A DNA stretch of 64,000 nt from JBJMHZ01 sp045807125 (GTDB lineage: Bacteria > Actinomycetota > Actinomycetes > JAWWOL01), in NCBI GenBank assembly GCA_045807125.1, contig JBJMHZ010000005.1, positions 124,001-188,000 of the forward strand. Direction: 5' to 3'. The position numbers and the translations under genes are program-made. Every line of letters starts with the position of its first letter. The stretch's first letter is position 1. Shown in pieces: positions 1 through 7,900 of the stretch. Below the pieces are notes generated by a model. That model made no database searches. It saw only the letters and a program-made list of their open reading frames with translations, and was not told where the DNA came from.

Positions 1-444
1 CTCGTACCCCACCAGGAACATGAACAGGACGAGCCCCAGCTGCGCGAGCGAGTTCAGCGACGCGGTGATGAACGACGGGAAGAGCCATGCGTACGCGGCC
101 GGCCACGCCCATCCGAGCAGCGAGGGACCGAGCAGGACGCCGGCGACGATCTCGCCCATGACCGCGGGCTGCCCCACCCTGGCGATGAGCTCGCCGGCGA
201 GCCGGCAGGCGATCAGGACGACGGGCAGGGTGATGAGGAGCCGGCCGAACACGTCCGGGGTCGCCGTCTGCGCCGAGCGGTCCTGGTGACCGGTCGCGCC
301 GTGCAGGTGGCTGCCGTAGCGCAGCGACACGACGACGCCGATGGCCGGCAGGACGACGAGCAGCAGGTAGACGCCGACGGCCTTGCGCGGCCTGCTCGCT
401 CCGGTGCGCTCGCTGCCCGTCGCGGCCGTGGTCGTGGTGCTCAT
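1..444 (-). CDS. CPA2-family cation:proton antiporter, N-terminal part (cut by window edge)
   Basis: The gene reads leftward from an ATG at 444 and leaves the window at base 1, so only the first 148 residues are present. A hydrophilic start is followed by a membrane segment (VYLLLVVLPAIGVVVSL) and then the motif GQPAVMGEIVAGVLLGPSLL, which is typical of the first helices of KefB/NapA-type (CPA2) antiporters. It is followed by LAQLGLVLFMFLVG, also characteristic. The protein would exchange Na+ or K+ for H+ across the cell membrane. A purine-rich GGGGGA lies just upstream of the start. It is divergent from the GntR gene. The family assignment is firm; the ion is unknown. Confidence 0.85.
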   Translation of the reverse strand, partial: MSTTTTAATGSERTGASRPRKAVGVYLLLVVLPAIGVVVSLRYGSHLHGATGHQDRSAQTATPDVFGRLLITLPVVLIACRLAGELIARVGQPAVMGEIVAGVLLGPSLLGWAWPAAYAWLFPSFITASLNSLAQLGLVLFMFLVGYE

Positions 445-914
445 GCTTCCCCCGGTGTGCGGACGCCCGCGCGGCGCACGCTTCGCTCGGCTCGGCGCGC
501 GCTCGGGCACCACGACGGACGGCACGGGGCTCCCCCGGGTCATCGGTCGGCGGCGCGCGACGGCGCGGTCGGGCCGGGCCGGTCGCGCTCGGACCCCCCT
601 CGCGCCCACCGGCTGAGCCGACGCTAAGGCCCGCAGGTGACGGCGGCAAGACCCGTGGTCAGGCGGGGCCGGTGGCGATCTCCGGCGGGCACGGGCGCGG
701 GGTGCGCAGGCAGGTGCGGGCGGGGTGCGGGCGCGTTGCGACGAACCGGACGGACGGGACGCCGGGTGGCTCGGACCGACATGTATCTGCCGTGACACGC
801 CGTGACTCGCGTCAAGCATCGAGTCACCTCTCGCCAGGTCCTTTACTCTGTGAGTCAATGTCATCGGTCGTTGGCTGTCATGATGGGCACGGGTCGGCGA
901 AGACGGAGTGAGGC
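445..914. other. 470-bp divergent intergenic region
   Basis: No convincing gene is seen here on either strand; the short open frames are arginine/proline-rich shadows. The region separates the leftward antiporter gene from the rightward GntR gene. Its right half holds an inverted repeat (802-827) and a further GAGTCA copy at 852-857, so it probably carries the GntR promoter and operator. Confidence 0.5.
802..827. promoter_or_regulatory. 8-bp perfect inverted repeat upstream of the GntR gene
   Basis: GTGACTCG (802-809) and CGAGTCAC (820-827) are exact reverse complements around a 10-bp spacer. The GAGTCA core recurs at 852-857. The spacing suits a dimeric winged-helix repressor, and the site lies 88 bp before the GntR start, so autoregulation is a reasonable inference. 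A transcript hairpin is the alternative. Confidence 0.5.
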
Positions 915-1883
915 ATGAAGCTCGCGGAACAGACCGCCGCCAAGATCGAACTGGCGATCGCCGAGCGAGGGTGGCCGCTCGGCAGCGTCCTGGGGTCGGA
1001 AGCCGACCTCCTCGCCCAGTACGGCGTGAGCCGTGCCGTCCTGCGCGAGGCCGTGCGCCTCCTCGAGCATGACAACGTGGCGCGGATGCGCCGCGGGCCC
1101 GGCGGGGGGCTGGTCGTCGCCGAGCCCGACCCCGAGGCGGTGACCAGGACGGCCACCCTCTACCTGCGCTACCGGGGCGTCGACCCCGCGCAGATCTTCG
1201 ACGCCCGGATCGCGCTCGAGATCGCCGCGGTCCGCGGCGCCGCCGAGCGGATCGACGAGGAGGGCATCGCGCGACTGCGGGCCGGCCTCGACGCCGAGCC
1301 CACCCCGGCGACGGCCGACCTGTGCGCGCCGGAGTTCCACGTCATGATCGCCGACCTCAGCGGCAACCCGGCCATCCAGCTGTTCGTCGACGTGGTCACC
1401 AAGCTGACGACGGCCACCGCGCTGCGCAGCGCGGTGCCCTTCGGCGGGACGCCGCGCGGCCGCTGGCCGGAGGAGGATCTGCGGCTGGCCCACGAGGACA
1501 TCGCCGACGCTGTCGTCGCCGGCGACGCCGCGCTCGCCCAGCACCGCATGATGCGCCACCTCCAGGCGATGGCGGTCGCGCTCGCCCCCGGCCGGACGGT
1601 GGACGTCAGGGACGCCGGCAGCACCAACGGCACCAACGGCACCAACGGCACCGGCGGCACCACCGGGGCCGACCGGGTGGTGCGCCTCGACGCTCTCGGC
1701 GGCGGCAACGGCGCCGTCGATGCGATGATCAGCGAGCCCGGCGAGGGCTCCGCGTCGTCGCGCGAGACGGCTCGAGCGGCGGCCGAAGGAGCAGCCACAT
1801 CTCGTCGAGCCGCCGCTTCAGGTCACGGTGGTCAGCCAGCAGGCTCGAGAGCCGTTGCACGCCGGAGAGCGCAGCAACGATGA
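915..1883 (+). CDS. GntR/FadR-family transcriptional regulator with FCD domain
   Basis: Residues 1-70 form a winged helix-turn-helix (LLAQYGVSRAVLREAVRLLE), followed by the glycine-rich wing RRGPGGGLVV. An all-helical FCD ligand-binding domain spans roughly residues 85-225 and keeps the H..H pattern of metal- or acid-binding FadR proteins (FHVMIADLSGN, LAHEDIADAV, QHRMMRHL). The natural FadR-like end is near residue 228. Beyond it lies a low-complexity tail with an NGT triplet repeat, and the last 52 codons read antisense to the neighbouring TetR gene. This 155-bp convergent overlap suggests the tail is non-functional read-through. It may regulate the polyketide locus or the antiporter. Confidence 0.85.
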   Translation: MKLAEQTAAKIELAIAERGWPLGSVLGSEADLLAQYGVSRAVLREAVRLLEHDNVARMRRGPGGGLVVAEPDPEAVTRTATLYLRYRGVDPAQIFDARIALEIAAVRGAAERIDEEGIARLRAGLDAEPTPATADLCAPEFHVMIADLSGNPAIQLFVDVVTKLTTATALRSAVPFGGTPRGRWPEEDLRLAHEDIADAVVAGDAALAQHRMMRHLQAMAVALAPGRTVDVRDAGSTNGTNGTNGTGGTTGADRVVRLDALGGGNGAVDAMISEPGEGSASSRETARAAAEGAATSRRAAASGHGGQPAGSRAVARRRAQQR

Positions 1884-2430
1884 CCCGGGCGGCCGCGCGC
1901 GCGTCGATGTCGGGGCTGACCTCGCCGCGGCGCTGGCCGAGCGCGAGCAGCTCCGCCGTGCGGTCCGTCCACGAGACGTAGGGCACCGCCACGTCGCCCT
2001 CGATCAGGTGCCGCTCCAGAGCGAGCCGCATACCGGCCCGGACGACGACATCGGTGCGGAGCAGGCGGGCGATCTCGTACGAGATCGCCATGACCGTGTC
2101 GAGCGCTCCGGCGCCCTTGTCGACCACCTTGTCGAACAGCGGTTCCCAGCGCGCCGCCTGCTGGTTGACCACCTCGACGGCCAGCTCGTCCTTGGACGCG
2201 AAGTGCGCGTACACCGCGCCCTTGGTGAGCGGGGTGCGCGCGACGATGTCACCGAGCGAGGTGGCGGCGAAGCCGGACTCGTCGAAGGCCTCGGCCGCCG
2301 CGCGCACCAGGACCGCCTTGGTGCGGGCGGTGCGGACGTGGTTGGGGATCCGCCCCGTCTCCGTCACGGGCTCCTGCTGACCGCGAACGGCCGCTCGCCC
2401 GGATGCTGCTCCGGCTGCCACGCTGCTCAT
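1729..2430 (-). CDS. TetR-family regulator resembling gamma-butyrolactone receptors (ArpA/ScbR type)
   Basis: This is a 233-residue protein with an N-terminal helix-turn-helix (FDESGFAATSLGDIVARTPLTKGAVYAHFASKDELA). The C-terminal half matches the hormone-receptor subgroup: LLRTDVVVRAGMRLALE, then PYVSWTDRTAELLALGQRRGEV, and finally SGVQRLSSLLADHRDLKRRLDEMWLLLRPPL. Members bind diffusible butyrolactone-like signals and repress antibiotic clusters, which fits the adjacent PKS genes. No AfsA-type synthase is visible in the window. The start is uncertain, because an internal GTG about 21 codons in also has a nearby AGGAG. Its 3' end overlaps the GntR gene by 155 bp. Confidence 0.85.
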   Translation of the reverse strand: MSSVAAGAASGRAAVRGQQEPVTETGRIPNHVRTARTKAVLVRAAAEAFDESGFAATSLGDIVARTPLTKGAVYAHFASKDELAVEVVNQQAARWEPLFDKVVDKGAGALDTVMAISYEIARLLRTDVVVRAGMRLALERHLIEGDVAVPYVSWTDRTAELLALGQRRGEVSPDIDARAAARVIVAALSGVQRLSSLLADHRDLKRRLDEMWLLLRPPLEPSRATTRSPRRAR

Positions 2431-2539
2431 CTCCCCCTGCGCTCAGGCGCTCGTCACCGATCCGGCGCGGCCTTCCCTCGTGGTCGCGCCGGCACCGTCC
2501 TCACTCGTCACCGCGTCGCGGGCGACCCGCGCAGAGCCC

Positions 2540-3106
2540 TCACACCGGCGGCAACGGCGCCCTGATGAGGCGTTGCACGGCGTCGCCGGCCAGTCGCACC
2601 AACTGCTCGGTGGAGCGGCGCAGGTCGACGGCCCCCGCGACGCCCACGGTCATCCACAGCCCCACCAGCTGCGCGCAGATCAGCGAGCTGCGCAGCAGGT
2701 GCCGGTCGGGCGAGTAGCCCTGCACGGCCGGCTCCACCGCCGAGACGACGAGGGCCATCACCGCGTCGGCCTCCTCCTCGGACAGCGCGGCCGCCAGCAG
2801 GGCCCGGCACGACACGGGCTGCTCGTCCCAGGTGCGCAGCACGCGGCGGACCAGCCGGTGCCCGATCGAGTCCTCGTCGCCCGCCAGCTCCGCGCGCACG
2901 GTCTCCGCATCGAGACGGGCATCGATGCAGGAGCGCACCAGCTCCTGCTTCGATGGGAAGTAGTAGCGCACCAGCCGCGGATCGACCCCCGCCCGTCCCG
3001 CGACGCGGCGCATCGTCATGCCGTCGTAGCCGTGGGCCGCCAGCTCCTCGCGGGCCGCCGCGAGGATCGAGGAGCGGTTGCTCGCATCCGCGCGCTGAGT
3101 GGGCAT
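2540..3106 (-). CDS. TetR-family transcriptional regulator
   Basis: This is a 188-residue TetR protein with helix-turn-helix AGVDPRLVRYYFPSKQEL and a helical ligand domain resembling the TetR_C_33-like actinobacterial group. The ATG at 3106 is chosen over the longer frame because GAGGAGG sits six to seven bases upstream. It lies 110 bp upstream of the butyrolactone-receptor-like gene and is divergent from the flavin reductase gene, so it may control the shared promoter region at 3107-3371. Its ligand is unknown. Confidence 0.85.
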   Translation of the reverse strand: MPTQRADASNRSSILAAAREELAAHGYDGMTMRRVAGRAGVDPRLVRYYFPSKQELVRSCIDARLDAETVRAELAGDEDSIGHRLVRRVLRTWDEQPVSCRALLAAALSEEEADAVMALVVSAVEPAVQGYSPDRHLLRSSLICAQLVGLWMTVGVAGAVDLRRSTEQLVRLAGDAVQRLIRAPLPPV

Positions 3107-3214
3107 CGTCGCGCCTCCTCGGGAGTCCTCGGCCCCCGAGCACGGCAAGATCATAGCCGGTCACCACTAGCCTCCGCCCCGCTCGCCCGGCGTGTCGTCC
3201 CGGGATATCACCAC

Positions 3215-3243
3215 TTGACGATGCATACCGGGAGACCTAATTT
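3215..3243 (+). promoter_or_regulatory. Predicted sigma-70-type promoter of the flavin reductase gene
   Basis: TTGACG (3215-3220) and TAATTT (3238-3243) are spaced by exactly 17 bp in an unusually A+T-rich stretch between divergent genes. A second possible -10, TATAGT, occurs at 3268-3273. The predicted start of transcription is about 120 bp before the coding sequence. Confidence 0.5.
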
Positions 3244-3371
3244 CACTCTCAGATGAGTTAACCGCAGTATAGTCTGCGCAGCCCGCGTCCGGCGATCGCT
3301 CGGCACCAACCTGCCGACGCCTCCCCCCAGAGCTTCGTACCCGTAGGAAGGCTGGCCGAGAGGACCGCGCG

Positions 3372-4016
3372 ATGGCCATCGCCCCGCTCCAGCGTTCGTA
3401 CCGGACGGTCCGGCAGCTGCTCGGCGATCCGCGGCGCAGGTCCCGGACAGCCACCGCGCTGGCCGAGGAGGTCTTCCGCGCGACCGTCACCTCGACGACG
3501 AGCCTGGTGGACGAGCAGCGGTTCCGGGAGACCATGAGCGCGTTCCCGGCCGCGGTGTGCGTCGTCACCGCGCTCGACGACGGCGGCCGTCCCCGTGGCC
3601 TGGCCTGCAGCGCCGTCGCGAGCCTGTCGGTCGACCCGCCGCTGCTGCTCATCTGCGTCAACCAGCGCAACGGAAGCTTGCGCGCCATCAAGCACAGCGG
3701 CGGGTTCTGCGTCAACCTCCTCCGGGCCGGGCGCGGCGAGATCTCCGAGCGGTTCGCCTCGCCGTCGTCCGACAAGTTCAGCGGGATCACGTGGCGGCCG
3801 AGCCCCGTCTCGGGGCTGCCGTGGCTCTCATCGGACACGATGGCGTACGTCGACTGCCGCCTCGCCGCCGAGATCCAGGCCGGCACGCACGCCATCCTCG
3901 TCGGCAACGTCCGCGACGCCGCGCCGGTGCGCGGGGCGGGCGAGCCGCTGCTGCACTGGCGGCGCACGTACGGCACGTGGCAGGGCGAGTCGCCCACCGT
4001 CGCCGTCGTGCGCTGA
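3372..4016 (+). CDS. Flavin reductase (RutF/HpaC-like, FMN-binding split barrel)
   Basis: This is a 214-residue protein. The core from about residue 50 (FRETMSAFPAAVCVVTAL, then ACSAVASLSVDPPLLLICVN, then FCVNLL and FSG) is the NAD(P)H:flavin oxidoreductase fold that supplies free FADH2 or FMNH2 to two-component monooxygenases and halogenases. The first 45 residues are an extra arginine-rich extension. A purine-rich GAGAGGA precedes the ATG. In this locus the obvious partner is the halogenase-like flavoprotein at 18697-20346. Its stop codon directly abuts that of the convergent thioesterase gene. Confidence 0.88.
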   Translation: MAIAPLQRSYRTVRQLLGDPRRRSRTATALAEEVFRATVTSTTSLVDEQRFRETMSAFPAAVCVVTALDDGGRPRGLACSAVASLSVDPPLLLICVNQRNGSLRAIKHSGGFCVNLLRAGRGEISERFASPSSDKFSGITWRPSPVSGLPWLSSDTMAYVDCRLAAEIQAGTHAILVGNVRDAAPVRGAGEPLLHWRRTYGTWQGESPTVAVVR

Positions 4017-4754
4017 TCAGCTCCCGCCGGCGGCCGAGCCGGCCCGCGACGACAGCAGGCGCGGTCGCAACGTCTCCGCAGCGAATCCCCGCTGCTGGTG
4101 GAAGAAATGGCCGCCGGTGCACCACACCACGTCGCACTCGCGCACCGTCTCCTCACGCCATGCGCGCACGCCGTCGGCCGACACCAGGAGATCGTCCCGG
4201 CCCTGAAGGACCAGCAGCGGCACGGCCAGCGGATCGCGCGCCCGGTAGCGGTAGGTCTCGGCGGCCCGCAGGTCGGCCCGCAGCTGCGGGAGGAACGGGT
4301 CGAGCAACTGGCGGTCGGCCAGCACCTCCCTCGGAGTTCCCGCGTAGTCGCCGATCGCCTCGACGAGCTCGTCGTCCGGCAGGTGATGGACGGGCGGGCG
4401 CTCCGAGACCCGTGACGGCGCATTGCGCCCCGACACCACGAGGAGGGCCGGTGGCCGGCCGGCCGCGGCGAGATCGTGCGCGAGCTCGTACGCCAGCAGG
4501 GCGCCGAGGCTGTGCCCGTAGAGGATGACGGGCCCGTCCGCGCGATCGTGCGCCGCGCACCGTACCGAGTCGACCAGCTCAGGCACGCTCGTCGACGGCG
4601 GCTCGCGGTGCCGCCGTCCCCGGCCGGGCAGCTCGACGGGGACGACATCGACGCAGTCGTCGAGGGACCGGCGCCACGCCGCGTACCACGCTGCCGAGGC
4701 TCCCGCATGCGGAAGGCACAGCAGTGCGGGCCGCCCGTCGCGCACGACGCGCAT
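4017..4754 (-). CDS. Type II (editing) thioesterase of the polyketide locus
   Basis: This is a 245-residue alpha/beta hydrolase of the GrsT/RifR family. The start at 4754 is preferred because GAGGAGG lies five bases upstream. The N-terminal LCLPHAGAS motif, nucleophile elbow YGHSLGA (Ser82), acid motif LQGRDD and histidine motif GGHFFH are all present. Such enzymes remove mis-primed acyl groups from carrier proteins. With several apparently dead catalytic domains on the neighbouring PKS, clearing stalled chains could be especially useful. It is divergent from the PKS genes and converges with the flavin reductase gene with zero intergenic bases. Confidence 0.92.
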   Translation of the reverse strand: MRVVRDGRPALLCLPHAGASAAWYAAWRRSLDDCVDVVPVELPGRGRRHREPPSTSVPELVDSVRCAAHDRADGPVILYGHSLGALLAYELAHDLAAAGRPPALLVVSGRNAPSRVSERPPVHHLPDDELVEAIGDYAGTPREVLADRQLLDPFLPQLRADLRAAETYRYRARDPLAVPLLVLQGRDDLLVSADGVRAWREETVRECDVVWCTGGHFFHQQRGFAAETLRPRLLSSRAGSAAGGS

Positions 4755-4806
4755 GCCACCTCCTCGACTTCCGCTGGAACCGCCTGCCTCCCCATCCACC
4801 GTTACC

Positions 4807-4837
4807 TTGACACAAAACTCTCCCGCCGTAGAGTTTT
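4807..4837 (+). promoter_or_regulatory. PKS operon promoter overlapped by an inverted-repeat operator
   Basis: TTGACA (4807-4812) and TAGAGT (4829-4834) are separated by 16 bp. A perfect inverted repeat, AAAACTCT (4814-4821) and AGAGTTTT (4830-4837) around 8 bp, fills the spacer and covers the -10 element. This is the usual placement of a TetR-type repressor site. Repression by one of the two local TetR proteins is inferred. Confidence 0.6.
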
Positions 4838-4946
4838 AAGGACCAGGGAAATCATGGAATGAAGAATTAATCAGTATTCCGTTTTCGCCGCGTCCCGCGT
4901 GGACCGTCTCCCTGCGCATCCCCCAAGGAATGGAGGCGATCCCGCG

Positions 4947-7900
4947 GTGCACCGTGCTGACCCCAACCGGTCCGAGCCCATCGCGGTGGTCGGCATCGGG
5001 TGCCGGTTGCCGGGCGGCATCCGCGACATGGACGGCTTGCGCACCCTGCTCCACCAGGGACGCACCGCGTTCGGCGAGGTTCCGCCCGAGCGGTGGGACA
5101 GCAGCTACCACGACCCCTCGATGCGCCGGCCGGGAACGACGCACTGCAACGTGGGCGCGTTCGTGCCCGATGTCGACCGCTTCGATGCCGAGTTCTTCGG
5201 AATCGCACCGCGCGAGGCGCGCGCGATGGATCCGCAGCAACGGCTGCTGCTCGAGGTCGCGTGGGAGGCAATGGCGAGCAGCGGGCGAAGGCGCGCGGAA
5301 TGGCGCGGATCTCGCACCGGAGTCTTCGTCGGCATCCTGGCCGCCGACTACGCGCTCCTGCACGCCCGTACGCTCGGCATGGAGGGCATCGATCCCTATT
5401 ACGCGACCGGCACGGAGCACAGCTTCGCCGGTGGCCGGATCGCCTACTCGTTCGATCTCCACGGCCCGGTGCTGACGCTCACGACGGCCTGCTCGTCCTC
5501 GCTCGCCGCCGTGCACCTGGCCTGCAGGAGCCTGCGCTGGGGCGAGTGCGACACCGCGCTCGCGGGCGGGGTCAACCTGCTGCTCGCCCCTGAGCTCACC
5601 GTCTTCATGTCGCGCGTCGGCGCGATGTCGCCGACCGGGCGCTGCCGCCCCTTCGACGACGCTGCCGACGGCGTCGTACGGGGCGAGGGCTGCGGCGTCG
5701 TCGCCCTGCGCAGGCTCTCCGACGCGCTTCGCGACGGCGATCACGTGTGGGGCGTCGTGCGCGGCAGCGCGATCAACCACGACGGCCACAGCGCGGGGCT
5801 CACCGTCCCCAGCGCGCCGGCCCAGATCCGGCTGATCGCCGACGCTCTCGCCGACGCCGGGCTGAGCGCTGACCAGGTCGACTACGTCGAGGCGCACGCG
5901 ACCGGCACGCCGCTCGGCGACCCGATCGAGCTCGCCGCCCTCGCCGAGGCGTACGCGCGCGACCGCGCGGGCGCGGCTCCGCTGCTCGTCGGCTCGCACA
6001 AGGCCAACCTAGGCCATCTCGACGCTGCCGCGGGCATCGCTGGACTGCTCAAAGCGCTCCTCGTGGTGGGCGACGGCATCGCTCCCCCGCAGCCGTCGGT
6101 CGACGCGCTCACCCAGCGCTTCGACTGGGCGGACGCGCCCCTTTCCGTACCGGTGCAGGCCCGGCCCGTCGAGCCGGCCGGGCGCCCGGTGCGCGCCGGG
6201 GTGAGCGCCTTCGGGCTGAGCGGCAGCAACGCGCACGTCGTCGTGGAGCAACCACCGGGGCTGGCGTCCTGGCGCCCCGGGCCGGTCGTTCCGCTCGCCA
6301 TGCCACTCGTCCTGCCGCTCGGCACCCGCACCGCCGCGGGGCGGCGCGACTTCGCGGCCGGCGCCGCGGCGGCCCTCCGCGCCGGGCAGGACGCGCGCGA
6401 CGTCGCGGCCACCGCTGCGACCAGGCGCGACCACGACCGGCACCGCGCCGTCGTGCTCGCCAGCGACCCGGCCGCGCTCGGCGCGGCGCTCGACGCGGTC
6501 GCCGCCGGCCGCGACGACGACCGGGCGGTCCTCGGCGAGCGCGTCGACGACCTCGCCGGGGTGGTCCTCGTCCTCGCCGGCCAGGGCGCGGAATGGCCGG
6601 GCATGGGACTCGACCTCTACGCCGCGGACGGCACCGTTCGCGACGCGCTCGACGAGTGCGACGCGCTGCTGCGCAGGGACGTGCCCTGGTCGCTGATCGA
6701 CGTGCTGAACGACCCCGAGCGGCTGGCGCGGAGCGACGTCGCGCAGCCGGCGCTGCTCGCGCTCGAGGTGGCGCTCGTCCGGATGTGGCAGCGCCACGGC
6801 GTCGAGCCGGCTGCGGTGATCGGGCAGGGCGTGGGCGAGATCGCCGCAGCCTGCATCGCCGGGGCGCTGACGCTGGCCGACGCCGCGTCGATCGCCGTGC
6901 GCCGGGGCGAGCTGATGGCCCGGGTCACCGGCGCGGCCGCTCCGGCCGGCCAGCTGGCCGACCGGCTGGCCGAGGCGCTGCACGGGTTGCCGGTGGGCGA
7001 GCCGCGGCTGCGGATGCTGTCGGCGCTCGACCCGGGGACGCCACCGGCGTGCGACCCGGCGTACTGGGCGCGCAACCTGCGGGAGCCGGCGCTGCTGCGG
7101 GCCGCGGTGGAGCTGATGCTGACGGAGGCGCCGCACGCGCTGCTGCTGATCGGCCCGCAACCGGCCGGGCCCGGGCCGCTGGCCGGCGGTCTGCGCTCGC
7201 ACGGCCGGCAGGTGCCCGTGGTGGCGACGCTCACGAAGGAGGCCGACGGGCCGGCGAGCGTGCGGCGCGCGCTGGCCGAGCTGTTCGTTCACGGCGTCGA
7301 CGTCGACTGGTCGGCCGTGACCGGGCGGCCGCGCACGACGGCACCGCTGCCACCGCCCGACTGGCGGGACGACCGCTACTGGCTGCCCGGCCTGCGTCCC
7401 GGCCAGCAGAGCCGGCCGGCCGAGGAGCCAGCCGTACGGGGCAGCGGGCTCGACGGCGCCGGGCTGGACGGTGCCGAGCTGGACGGCGCCGGGCTGGACG
7501 GTGCCGAGCTGGTGCTGCGCGCGCCCGGCGGGCAGGTGCTGGCCCGCTTCGTCCGGGCCGGCGACGCGCCAGCTGCCTCGCGCGCCGCCCAGCTCCCGCC
7601 GGAGCCGGCGACCCGGATCCCGGCCGTTCCGCCGGTCCCGGCTGCACCGGCGGAACGGCCGGTCACCGCCACGGTGACGATGCCGGCCCAGCGGTGCGTC
7701 CCCGGCGTGGCGCTGCGCCGCACGGTCGAGGACGTCGTCAGGGCCGTCCTCGACCTCGAGCCGCACCGGCGGGTGCCACCGCGGCTGTCGCTGTTCGAGC
7801 AGGGGCTCGACTCGCTGAGCGCCGTCGACCTGTCCCGGCGCCTGGGGGCGGCGCTCGGCCGCCACCTCGACCGCACGGTGGCGTTCGAGCAGCCCACCCT

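Noticed and set aside
3231..3263. A gamma-butyrolactone receptor box (ARE) in the flavin reductase promoter
   Set aside because: GCATACCGGGAGACC shares a few bases with half of the Streptomyces element but has no convincing second half.
5461..5520. KS1 considered as a KSQ-type loading decarboxylase
   Set aside because: The active site reads TACSSS with Cys182 present, not Gln, so it is an ordinary condensing KS by motif.
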